From assembly GCF_001761365.1 (NCBI RefSeq), contig NZ_CP017477.1:1-17500 (forward strand): a stretch of 17,500 bases of DNA. Reading direction: 5' to 3'. The notes below the pieces were generated by a model that made no database searches, had not been told where the DNA came from, and saw nothing but the letters and a program-made list of their open reading frames with translations. Positions 1 through 6,725 of this stretch are shown here, one piece after another. Source of the stretch: Polaribacter vadi (GTDB lineage Bacteria > Bacteroidota > Bacteroidia > Flavobacteriales > Flavobacteriaceae). The translations under genes were made by a program, and so were the position numbers. Each line of letters begins with the position of its first letter. Position 1 is the first letter of the stretch.

Positions 1-1428
1 ATGAGTCACACTGCTGAATCCATTTGGATCGACTGTTTATCTTTTATCAAGGATAATATTAAGCCACAAGCCTACAAAACTTGGTTTGAGCCTATAAAAC
101 CAGTAAAACTTTCTGGAGAAGCGTTAACAATTCAGGTACCTAGTAAATTTTTTTACGAATGGTTAGAAGAACATTATATAAAACTTTTAAGAGTTGCATT
201 AGTAAGACAATTAGGCAATGATGCTAAATTGGTTTATGATGTAAAAATGGAAAATAATTACAGTAGTAACAGACCACAAACTGTAAAAATACCAAGTTCA
301 AATAGAGATCCTTTAAAGCCACAAAGAGTAACTGCGCCTATAGATTCTAGTAAAAGAGAATTAAGAAATCCTTTTATAATTCCTGGTTTGCAGAAGGTTA
401 AAATAGAATCTCAATTAAACCCAAATTACAGTTTTGCAAATTTCATAGAAGGCGATTCTAACAGATTAGCACGTTCTGCAGGAATGGCAGTTGCTAACAA
501 ACCTGGAGGAACTTCTTTTAATCCGCTTTTAATTTATGGTGGAGTAGGTTTAGGTAAAACACATTTGGCACATGCAATTGGTGTTGATATTAAAGATAAA
601 TATCCAGATAAAACTGTTTTATACATTTCATCAGAAAAATTTACACAGCAATTTATAGATTCAGTAAAATCGAACACAAGAAACGATTTTATTCATTTTT
701 ATCAAATGATTGATGTTTTATTAATTGATGATGTTCAATTCTTATCAGGAAAAGCAGGAACGCAAGATGTGTTTTTCCATATTTTCAACCATTTACATCA
801 AAATGGAAAACAGGTTATTTTAACTTCGGATAAAGCACCTGTAGACATGCAAGATATTGAACAACGTTTGTTGTCTCGTTTTAAATGGGGATTATCAGCA
901 GAGCTACAAGCACCAGATTACGAAACTAGAATATCGATCTTACAAAACAAATTGTACAGAGATGGTGTTGAAATGCCAGATGATATTGTAGAATATGTTG
1001 CTAAAAATATAAAATCGAACGTTCGTGAATTAGAAGGTGTTTTAATTTCTATGATTGCACAAGCTTCTTTTAATAGAAGAGAATTCTCTTTAGAATTGGC
1101 AAAACAAATTGTAGATAAGTTTGTTAAAAACACCAAAAAAGAAGTTTCTATAGATTACATTCAAAAAGAAGTATCTAAATATTTTGATATGGATGTTGCT
1201 ACTTTGCAGTCTAAAACTCGTAAAAGGCACATTGTTCAAGCACGTCAATTAGCCATGTTTTTTGCAAAACGATTAACAAAAACATCGTTGGCAAGTATTG
1301 GGAATCAAATTGGGCAAAGAGATCATGCAACAGTTTTACATGCTTGTAAAACCGTAGATAATTTGACTGAAACTGATAAGCAATTCAAAAAATATGTTGA
1401 TGACTTAACAAAGAAGTTAACTTTTTAG
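1..1428 (+). CDS. dnaA: Chromosomal replication initiator protein DnaA
   Basis: DnaA is the AAA+ ATPase that binds DnaA boxes and opens the origin. All family parts are visible. Domain I covers roughly residues 1-85 and contains the IKPQAYKTWFEPIKP stretch typical of the DnaA N-terminus. A variable, polar linker runs to about residue 130. The AAA+ core has Walker A GGVGLGKTH at 180-188 and Walker B LLIDDVQF with D243 and D244. Domain IV carries the DnaA signature GQRDHATV near 438-445, which contacts the DnaA box. At 475 aa it is a normal length for Bacteroidetes and appears intact. The ATG is the first base of the window, so upstream promoter and oriC sequence cannot be judged. I saw no convincing TTATCCACA cluster inside the window. 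Confidence 0.98.
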   Translation: MSHTAESIWIDCLSFIKDNIKPQAYKTWFEPIKPVKLSGEALTIQVPSKFFYEWLEEHYIKLLRVALVRQLGNDAKLVYDVKMENNYSSNRPQTVKIPSSNRDPLKPQRVTAPIDSSKRELRNPFIIPGLQKVKIESQLNPNYSFANFIEGDSNRLARSAGMAVANKPGGTSFNPLLIYGGVGLGKTHLAHAIGVDIKDKYPDKTVLYISSEKFTQQFIDSVKSNTRNDFIHFYQMIDVLLIDDVQFLSGKAGTQDVFFHIFNHLHQNGKQVILTSDKAPVDMQDIEQRLLSRFKWGLSAELQAPDYETRISILQNKLYRDGVEMPDDIVEYVAKNIKSNVRELEGVLISMIAQASFNRREFSLELAKQIVDKFVKNTKKEVSIDYIQKEVSKYFDMDVATLQSKTRKRHIVQARQLAMFFAKRLTKTSLASIGNQIGQRDHATVLHACKTVDNLTETDKQFKKYVDDLTKKLTF

Positions 1429-1523
1429 CCTCTCAAATTTCCATCATTTTATAATTTTATCATCTAGCTTTTATAAAGTTGGATGTTCTTTTTATTCTTT
1501 AATTTTAAATGTAAATAGTGTTG

Positions 1524-1976
1524 ATGAAAAAAGTTTTAATGGTTTGTTTAGGTAATATTTGCAGATCTCCATTAGCAGAAGGTATTTTAAAATCAAAAAT
1601 AAATACAAGTAAAATTTTTGTAGATTCTGCAGGAACAGCTGCTTATCATGTTGGTAATTTAGCTGATGAACGCTCTATTGAAGTGGCAAAAAAATACGGA
1701 ATTGATATTACCAACCAAAGAGCAAGAAAATTTACGGTAAAAGATTTTGACACTTTTGATGTTATTTATGCTATGGATGAAAGCAATTATCAAAATATTT
1801 TGATGTTGGCTAGAAATTCAGAAGATGAAGAAAAAGTACAACTAATTTTAAATGTAATTGATGCTGATAAAAATGCGTCAGTTCCAGATCCTTATTATGG
1901 AGGAAATCAAGGTTTTGAAAACGTTTACAAAATGTTAGATGAAGCTTGTGAAGTTATTGCAAATAAATTGACTTGA
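1524..1976 (+). CDS. Low-molecular-weight protein-tyrosine phosphatase
   Basis: A cytosolic phosphatase of the LMW-PTP/arsenate-reductase fold, which hydrolyses phosphotyrosine or small phosphomonoesters through a cysteinyl-phosphate intermediate. Counting from ATG 1524 (150 aa), the P-loop C8-LGNIC-R14-S15 sits right at the N-terminus, as in the family. The general-acid loop is DPYYGG (D122) near the C-terminus. The length matches the family (~150 aa). In-frame GTG 1518 and TTG 1521 lie just upstream, but ATG 1524 places the P-loop at the usual distance from the N-terminus, so I prefer it. It lies 95 bases after dnaA on the same strand. No tyrosine kinase or polysaccharide-export gene is next to it, so its substrate cannot be inferred. 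Confidence 0.93.
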   Translation: MKKVLMVCLGNICRSPLAEGILKSKINTSKIFVDSAGTAAYHVGNLADERSIEVAKKYGIDITNQRARKFTVKDFDTFDVIYAMDESNYQNILMLARNSEDEEKVQLILNVIDADKNASVPDPYYGGNQGFENVYKMLDEACEVIANKLT

Positions 1977-2042
1977 TAATATATCACATATTTCAATTAA
2001 AATCTGTAAAATCCTTATCAAAAGCAATTCAATTAATTTAAG

Positions 2043-2050
2043 TAAATTCG
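2043..2050 (+). promoter_or_regulatory. Possible -7 promoter element
   Basis: TAAATTCG lies 25 bases before the methyltransferase ATG. It matches the Bacteroidetes -7 consensus TAnnTTTG at all but one base. No TTG was found at the expected -33 distance, so the call is weak. Confidence 0.3.
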
Positions 2051-2075
2051 TAACATCAATATAAAAACTACAAAA

Positions 2076-2780
2076 ATGATTGGTAAACTCTATTTAATTC
2101 CTACAACTTTAGGTGATACAGAACCTCTAGAAGTAATGCCTTTATCAATAAAAAAAGTGATAGAGCAAATAGATTATTATATTGTAGAAAACGAAAAATC
2201 TGCAAGAAGGTTCATTAAAAGTATTGCTCCTAAAAAATCTCAGCCTTCTTTAACTTTAAAGTTGTTAGATAAATATGCAGTGGAAGAAGAAACGCAACGT
2301 TATTTAGATGTTTGTGCTCAAGGAATTAATGTTGGTTTATTATCTGAAGCTGGTGTTCCTGCAATTGCAGATCCTGGAGCCAGTATCGTAAAATTAGCAC
2401 ATCAACAAAATATACAAGTGGTGCCTTTGGTAGGGCCAAGTTCTATATTAATGGCAATGATGGCTTCTGGAATGAATGGACAAAACTTTGCTTTTAATGG
2501 CTATTTACCTATTGATAAAGGTGATAGAAAAAGAGCGATTAAAGATTTGGAAAGAATTTCTATGGATAAAGGTCAATCGCAAATCTTTATAGAAACACCT
2601 TATAGAAATGATAAAATGTTGGCAGATTTAAAAGCGATTTTATCACCCCAAACTAATTTATGTATTGCTGCAGATATAACATTACCATCAGAATATATAA
2701 AAACAATGTCTGTGCAAGATTGGAAACATCAACAACCAGATTTGCATAAGAAACCAGCTATTTTTATTATTCAGAAGTAA
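2076..2780 (+). CDS. RsmI-like SAM-dependent methyltransferase (tetrapyrrole-methylase family), short form
   Basis: A predicted SAM-dependent methyltransferase of the tetrapyrrole methylase fold (PF00590), the fold of RsmI, which 2'-O-methylates C1402 of 16S rRNA. RsmI-like landmarks are present in order: an N-terminal LYLIPTTLGD in place of RsmI's TPIGN, ENEKSARR near 38-45 in place of EDTR, GLLSEAGVPAIADPGA near 88-103 (the SAM-site loop), and VVPLVGPSSI, the usual RsmI follow-up. At 234 aa it is about 50 residues shorter than RsmI and lacks the C-terminal domain. Flavobacteria usually also carry a full-length rsmI elsewhere, so this is probably a paralogue with an unknown target. The downstream peptidase begins 2 bases after its stop, which implies co-transcription. 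Confidence 0.88.
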   Translation: MIGKLYLIPTTLGDTEPLEVMPLSIKKVIEQIDYYIVENEKSARRFIKSIAPKKSQPSLTLKLLDKYAVEEETQRYLDVCAQGINVGLLSEAGVPAIADPGASIVKLAHQQNIQVVPLVGPSSILMAMMASGMNGQNFAFNGYLPIDKGDRKRAIKDLERISMDKGQSQIFIETPYRNDKMLADLKAILSPQTNLCIAADITLPSEYIKTMSVQDWKHQQPDLHKKPAIFIIQK

Positions 2781-2782
2781 CG

Positions 2783-3469
2783 ATGAAAAAAAAGTATCTT
2801 AATTATATTTTATATGTATTTACTTTTTTTATTGTTGTTTACTATGCTTTAAATTTATCAGGAATATTAGTTTTATATAACAACCCAACAATTTCTAATT
2901 CTCCAAATTTACCTGAAGGTTCAAGAAGTATTGGAACAAATACTATTACTCCAAAAAATGGTGATTTTGTTTGTTATAATTTTAATGATGAATATTCAGG
3001 AAAACATATTAGAGTCCATAGATTGGTTGGTTTAGAAGGAGATACTATTCAAATAAAAAAAGGAGTTGTGTTTCTGAATGGTAAGAACTTCGACAAAGAT
3101 TTAAATCTTACTCATTTTTATAAAACTGCCAAAGAAAATTTAATACAATTAAAAAAATCAGAGGTTGATTTATCGAGTATAATTATTGAACAAATAGATA
3201 ATGATACTATAAAACTTTTGCTGGAAGATAGCTTTATAAAAGAATTAAGTTTTGAGATTCATAGATTTATTTCTGATGAAGATTTTATAAATCAAGAAAT
3301 GAAAGCTATCTATAATAAACCTTGGAATGAAGATAATTTTGGACCTATTATAATTCCTAAAAATAAAATATTTGTTTTAGGTGATAATAGGGATTATACT
3401 GTTGATTCTAGAACGATTGGTTTAATTAATGCAGATGAAATAGTAAGTGTACTTATAAAGACTTTTTAA
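2783..3469 (+). CDS. S26-family signal peptidase with an apparent Ser/His dyad
   Basis: A membrane-anchored signal peptidase of family S26, expected to cut signal peptides on the outer face of the inner membrane. Residues about 7-31 form one transmembrane segment. Residues S38-N-S-P-N-L-P-E-G align with the LepB nucleophile box SMEPTLxxGD, making S38 the likely nucleophile. The second box reads RVHRLVGLEGD, where LepB has IKRxVGLPGD, so the catalytic Lys position is H79. The last box GDNRDYTVDSR (200-210) is canonical. A region of about 75 residues between boxes resembles the LepB insertion. His at the base position is known from ER-type peptidases (Sec11, SipW). It starts 2 bases after the methyltransferase stop and ends convergently, overlapping its neighbour by 4 bases. 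Confidence 0.85.
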   Translation: MKKKYLNYILYVFTFFIVVYYALNLSGILVLYNNPTISNSPNLPEGSRSIGTNTITPKNGDFVCYNFNDEYSGKHIRVHRLVGLEGDTIQIKKGVVFLNGKNFDKDLNLTHFYKTAKENLIQLKKSEVDLSSIIIEQIDNDTIKLLLEDSFIKELSFEIHRFISDEDFINQEMKAIYNKPWNEDNFGPIIIPKNKIFVLGDNRDYTVDSRTIGLINADEIVSVLIKTF

Positions 3470-4047
3470 ATAGTTGCTTTTCTATCAGCAGTAATATTAG
3501 AAACGTCATAATCAGCAAAATTTTTCATATAAGATTGAATTGAAGCTCCATAAGCATCAGAAAAACGCTGACTTCCTCCACTTCTTAAAAACTTTTTAAC
3601 GTTTCCTGCTCCACTTAAATGAGCAGCTGCTAAAATACCAGATTCAGTAATTATAACACCATTCATCGTTTTACCAACTGAACGTTTAATATCTCTTCTT
3701 AAAATCCATTTATTTACTTTACATAAAGCAACAAAAGCTTTTTCTTGTAATTCAGGATTTTTTAAAAAAGCATCTGTATTGTGAATATTAAAGCGTTCTA
3801 AAGTAGTCCTGCCAAATTGATATTTGCCTAAGTAACCTAAAGTGTTTACAACTGTATAGCTTCCTTGCGACTCTTTAAATGCTACTGCCTCTTTAAAACC
3901 TACAAAGTTTTTCTGTAAATAAGGGATGTTGTAATCTATGTTTATAGGTTGTACAACTACTTTCTCTGAATCTTTTCTTTTATTTGCAGTGGTTGCACTT
4001 ATTAAAACGAATGCAAAAACTGATAAAAATAAAAACTTTTTGATCAT
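3466..4047 (-). CDS. Secreted lytic transglycosylase/lysozyme-like protein
   Basis: Probable cell-wall hydrolase of the SLT/lysozyme-like fold. Residues 1-20 look like a Sec signal peptide (MIKKF, then a hydrophobic stretch ending ATTA). After it, FKESQGSYTVVN places a Glu (E59) where SLT enzymes have the catalytic ES motif. GYLGKYQFGR (71-80) resembles the SLT GLFQI strand, and AAHLSGAGNVKKFL (141-154) resembles AAYNAGPGNV. These three blocks in this order are the basis of the call; no LysM domain follows. At 193 aa it is a single-domain protein. Its stop overlaps that of the convergent signal peptidase inside the palindrome TTAA. It has its own intergenic promoter region and is not tightly coupled to mltG upstream. 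Confidence 0.75.
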   Translation of the reverse strand: MIKKFLFLSVFAFVLISATTANKRKDSEKVVVQPINIDYNIPYLQKNFVGFKEAVAFKESQGSYTVVNTLGYLGKYQFGRTTLERFNIHNTDAFLKNPELQEKAFVALCKVNKWILRRDIKRSVGKTMNGVIITESGILAAAHLSGAGNVKKFLRSGGSQRFSDAYGASIQSYMKNFADYDVSNITADRKATI

Positions 4048-4071
4048 ATAAATCTTATTGTTTTACAGCTG

Positions 4072-4079
4072 CAAATTTA
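4072..4079 (-). promoter_or_regulatory. Promoter of the transglycosylase-like gene
   Basis: On the minus strand TAAATTTG matches the Bacteroidetes -7 consensus TAnnTTTG exactly. A TTG lies 22 bases farther upstream as a possible -33 element. It sits about 25 bases before the ATG at 4047. Confidence 0.5.
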
Positions 4080-4113
4080 GGCTTTATTTTAAAACGCCTG
4101 ACAATCAACTATT

Positions 4114-4130
4114 TAATTTCGTCGAAATTA
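4114..4130. promoter_or_regulatory. Perfect palindrome TAATTTCG-T-CGAAATTA
   Basis: Two 8-base arms around a single T form a perfect odd palindrome, about 35 bases upstream of the -7 element of the transglycosylase-like gene. It may be an operator. The hexamer CGAAAT also builds the palindrome before gap, there in the opposite arm orientation. Confidence 0.4.
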
Positions 4131-4189
4131 TATATAATGCTGTTAAAAGGTTTATTTTTTACTTTAATTGGCGAACTATAACGTTTACC

Positions 4190-4220
4190 TTTATTAAATA
4201 TTTAATAAAAATGCATTTTT
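4190..4220. repeat. Two adjoining AT-rich palindromes downstream of mltG
   Basis: TTTATTAAATATTTAATAAA (4190-4209) is a perfect 20-base palindrome. AAAAATGCATTTTT (4207-4220) is a perfect 14-base palindrome overlapping its end. They lie 24 to 54 bases past the mltG stop. The AT-only stem makes a strong intrinsic terminator doubtful. They could be a 3' end structure or a protein-binding site. Confidence 0.45.
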
Positions 4221-4243
4221 TTTTGGAAGTTGAAAACACGTAT

Positions 4244-5269
4244 TTACCTATTTACACCTTTTTTATTCAGCCAATTTTGGTATTTGGCAGCATTTGCGTT
4301 ATGTTGAGCTAAAGTTTTTGCAAATTTGTGATAACCGATTTTATCAATATCTGCACACATGTAAAAATAATCATGATTTTTAGCATTTAAAACAGCATCG
4401 ATGGAAGAAATATCTGGCATTGCAATTAAAGAAGGAGGTAAACCTCTATTTATGTAAGTATTGTATGGAGAATTAACTTCTAAATCTACTTTTAAAACTC
4501 TTTTTACAACATAATCTTGCCCTTTAACTTCTTTAATAGCGTATATAATTGTAGGATCTGCTTGCAAAGGCCAACCATTTTGCAATCTATTTAAGTATAA
4601 ACCTGCAACAATTGGTCTTTCAGATTTTTTTGCAGTTTCTTTTTGAACAATAGAAGCTAAAGTAATCACTTCGCTTTTTGATAAATTTAAATCTTTTGCT
4701 TTGGCAATTCTATCAGCTGTCCAAAAACGATTGTATTCTCTTAGTAATTTATCTCTAAAATCATCAGCAGAAACAGTCCAATAAAATTCGTAACTATTTG
4801 GAATGCAAATTTGTAAGGCAGATTTTTCTGTCAATTCATTTTCATCTAAGAATTTTTTTTCTGTAAACGAGTTTACAATCGAAATAGAATCTATTTCTAA
4901 TTGTTCTGCAATTCTACCAGCAAACTTTTCTAAGGTAGTTTGATTGTTAAAAGAAACGCTCAAAGCAGTTTGATTTCCACTTCGTAACATATTTACAACA
5001 TCGTTATTAGACATGCCTTCTTTTAATAAATAACGACCAGTTTTAGGTTTCGAAAAACTTTTTTTTGCTGCAACCCAAAGAAAAGTATTTGGGTTTTTAG
5101 AGTAATCTGCTATTTTTTCTTTTACATCTACTAAACTATCAGTAGAAAAAATAAAAAGTTCTAAATCTTTTGTAATTGCTTCCCCAAATATTTTTTGATA
5201 GTAATTGTAGCCTAAAATGCCTCCAAGAATAAGAATAAATCCTAAAACGTATATAATTTTTTTACCCAA
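4244..5269 (-). CDS. mltG: Endolytic murein transglycosylase MltG (YceG-like)
   Basis: MltG is an inner-membrane enzyme that cuts nascent glycan strands and is thought to set their length. An N-terminal anchor (about residues 5-22, hydrophobic) is followed by a periplasmic YceG domain. The family signature LASIVQKETAKKSERP (204-219) carries the conserved Glu of KET (E211), the expected catalytic residue. It is followed by VAGLYLNRLQNGWPLQADPTIIYA, which is diagnostic. IPNSYEFYW (156-164) replaces the PDTY-type motif. At 341 aa it is full length. It lies 31 bases after the acetyltransferase stop, so dapF, the acetyltransferase and mltG probably form one transcript. Pairing a diaminopimelate enzyme with a wall transglycosylase is functionally sensible. 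Confidence 0.95.
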   Translation of the reverse strand: MGKKIIYVLGFILILGGILGYNYYQKIFGEAITKDLELFIFSTDSLVDVKEKIADYSKNPNTFLWVAAKKSFSKPKTGRYLLKEGMSNNDVVNMLRSGNQTALSVSFNNQTTLEKFAGRIAEQLEIDSISIVNSFTEKKFLDENELTEKSALQICIPNSYEFYWTVSADDFRDKLLREYNRFWTADRIAKAKDLNLSKSEVITLASIVQKETAKKSERPIVAGLYLNRLQNGWPLQADPTIIYAIKEVKGQDYVVKRVLKVDLEVNSPYNTYINRGLPPSLIAMPDISSIDAVLNAKNHDYFYMCADIDKIGYHKFAKTLAQHNANAAKYQNWLNKKGVNR

Positions 5270-5300
5270 TTTGTATTGATTTTTTGTGAGAAATGCAAAG

Positions 5301-5825
5301 CTACACTTTTATCAATTGATATAAAATTTCATCTTTATATTTTCCATTTGATAAAAGCCAATCTTTTTTTATACCGATTTTAGTAAAGTTATGTTTTTCA
5401 AATAACGCAATACTTTTTACATTATCTGGAGTTATGTTTGCATATAACTGATGTAAATTTAAATAAGAAAAAGAATAATTAATTAAAAGAGCTAATGCTT
5501 CAGCAGCAAATCCTCTATTTTGAAAATAAGGATGAATTAAAATTCCTACTCCAGCTCTATGATGTTGAGGATTAAAATCGAACAAATCAATCATGCCCAC
5601 TTGTTCCTTGTCGGAAATTTCTTCGATAATTAAGCGTAGTTGTTTTGATTCGTAAATATCTAAATGTGCATTTTCTAAATATTGTTTTAAAACATATCTA
5701 GAAAAAGGAGTTTGTGTATGGCTTACTTCCCAAAATAGCTCGTTATTTTCTATAGTATGTAAAAAATTGAGGTCTTCTGGTTCAATTGCTCTTAACTGTA
5801 AGTTTTTACCTTTGAGTGTTTTCAT
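5301..5825 (-). CDS. GNAT-family N-acetyltransferase (RimJ/RimL type)
   Basis: A cytosolic acetyl-CoA-dependent N-acetyltransferase of the Acetyltransf_3 (RimJ/RimL) group. The start LKGKNLQLRAIEPEDLNFLH is typical. The acetyl-CoA pyrophosphate loop is QNRGFAAEA (102-110). It is followed by NLHQLYANITPDNVKSIALFEKHNF, the usual helix with an Asn for acetyl-CoA binding. At 174 aa the length is normal. Overall layout also resembles spermidine acetyltransferase SpeG, but no substrate can be assigned. Its ATG follows the dapF stop with no gap (TAG-ATG), indicating translational coupling, and mltG follows 31 bases later. Confidence 0.88.
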   Translation of the reverse strand: MKTLKGKNLQLRAIEPEDLNFLHTIENNELFWEVSHTQTPFSRYVLKQYLENAHLDIYESKQLRLIIEEISDKEQVGMIDLFDFNPQHHRAGVGILIHPYFQNRGFAAEALALLINYSFSYLNLHQLYANITPDNVKSIALFEKHNFTKIGIKKDWLLSNGKYKDEILYQLIKV

Positions 5826-6596
5826 CTAAATATTAATTTCCCCTTTAAAAACAAATTTTGCAGGCCCTTTTAAAAATACGTTTGTATAAACTCCATTATT
5901 TTCATCAAAAGAAACTTCTAGATTTCCACCTTCTACAGGTAAAGAAATGGAATTACTTTTTGTTTTATTCGTTTTGTGCATAGCAATTGCAACTGCTGTA
6001 ACACCAGTTCCACAAGCTAAAGTTTCATCTTCAACCCCTTTTTCGTAGGTTCTTACTCTAAAAGTAGTGTCATTTAATTGCTGTACAAAATTTACGTTAC
6101 TGCCAGGAAAATCGTAAGAATTTCTAATTTTTTTACCATTGTCAAAAACTGGATAATTTTCTAACTCCTTAACCATTTCTACATGATGTTGAGTTCCTGT
6201 ATGCATAAAAACCGAGTTTTCACTCACTTTAATGTCATCAACATTTATCATCTGTAATGAAATTATGTCATCTTTAATTTCAGCAAAATGCTTACCATCA
6301 ACCGCTAAAAAAGTTGTTTTTTGTTGAATAATATTCAAATATTTTGCGAAAGCAACAGCACATCTTGCCCCATTTCCACAGAAAGTTTGGCTACCATCAG
6401 CATTAAAATAAATCATTTTAAAATCGAAGTTGTCATCATTTTCAATTAAAATAATTCCATCTGCGCCAATGCCAAAATGTCTGTCAGAAATTTGTAAAAT
6501 TTTGTTAATTTCATCTTTTGGAAAGATTTTTGTTCTGTTATCAATCATAACGAAATCATTTCCTGTTCCTTGGTATTTATAAAACGATAAATTCAT
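5826..6596 (-). CDS. dapF: Diaminopimelate epimerase
   Basis: DapF converts LL- to meso-diaminopimelate, the lysine precursor and peptidoglycan cross-linking residue. The two catalytic cysteines are in their standard contexts: C73 in ADGSQTFCGNGARC (67-79), and C195 in ETLACGTGVTAVA. The N-terminal YQGTGNDFVMID block binds substrate. At 256 aa it is complete, though at the short end for the family. It is the first gene of an apparent minus-strand unit with the acetyltransferase and mltG. A perfect -7 element lies only 4 bases before the ATG, so the transcript may be leaderless. The upstream region is shared with the divergent htrA gene. Confidence 0.97.
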   Translation of the reverse strand: MNLSFYKYQGTGNDFVMIDNRTKIFPKDEINKILQISDRHFGIGADGIILIENDDNFDFKMIYFNADGSQTFCGNGARCAVAFAKYLNIIQQKTTFLAVDGKHFAEIKDDIISLQMINVDDIKVSENSVFMHTGTQHHVEMVKELENYPVFDNGKKIRNSYDFPGSNVNFVQQLNDTTFRVRTYEKGVEDETLACGTGVTAVAIAMHKTNKTKSNSISLPVEGGNLEVSFDENNGVYTNVFLKGPAKFVFKGEINI

Positions 6597-6600
6597 ATAA

Positions 6601-6608
6601 CAAAGATA
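6601..6608 (-). promoter_or_regulatory. -7 promoter element of dapF, very close to the start codon
   Basis: The minus strand reads TATCTTTG, an exact TAnnTTTG match, separated from the dapF ATG by four bases. Transcription would start at or next to the A of the ATG. No TTG is found at the ideal -33 distance. Confidence 0.45.
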
Positions 6609-6633
6609 CAGATTTCATCAATAAAATAAGTGT

Positions 6634-6693
6634 GTTAAAAACTGGTTAAATTGAGTTAAAAGCAAGTTAAACAGATTTTTTGAATATGTTAAA
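6634..6693 (+). repeat. Helically phased GTTAAA direct repeats in the dapF-htrA divergent region
   Basis: GTTAAA starts at 6634, 6645, 6655, 6666 and 6688, so the steps are 11, 10, 11 and 22 bases, i.e. one or two helical turns. All face htrA. Every second copy gives the ~21-base period used by LytTR-type regulators, whose half-sites contain GTT. This looks like a binding array, but the regulator is unknown. Confidence 0.55.
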
Positions 6694-6725
6694 ATTGTAC
6701 ATTTACTTAAATCAAAATTATAATT

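Noticed and set aside
4058..4312. Open frame of 84 codons on the plus strand upstream of and into the 3' end of mltG
   Set aside because: It overlaps the end of mltG antisense, has low-complexity Phe/Tyr-rich content and no recognisable motif; the AT-rich gap explains it.
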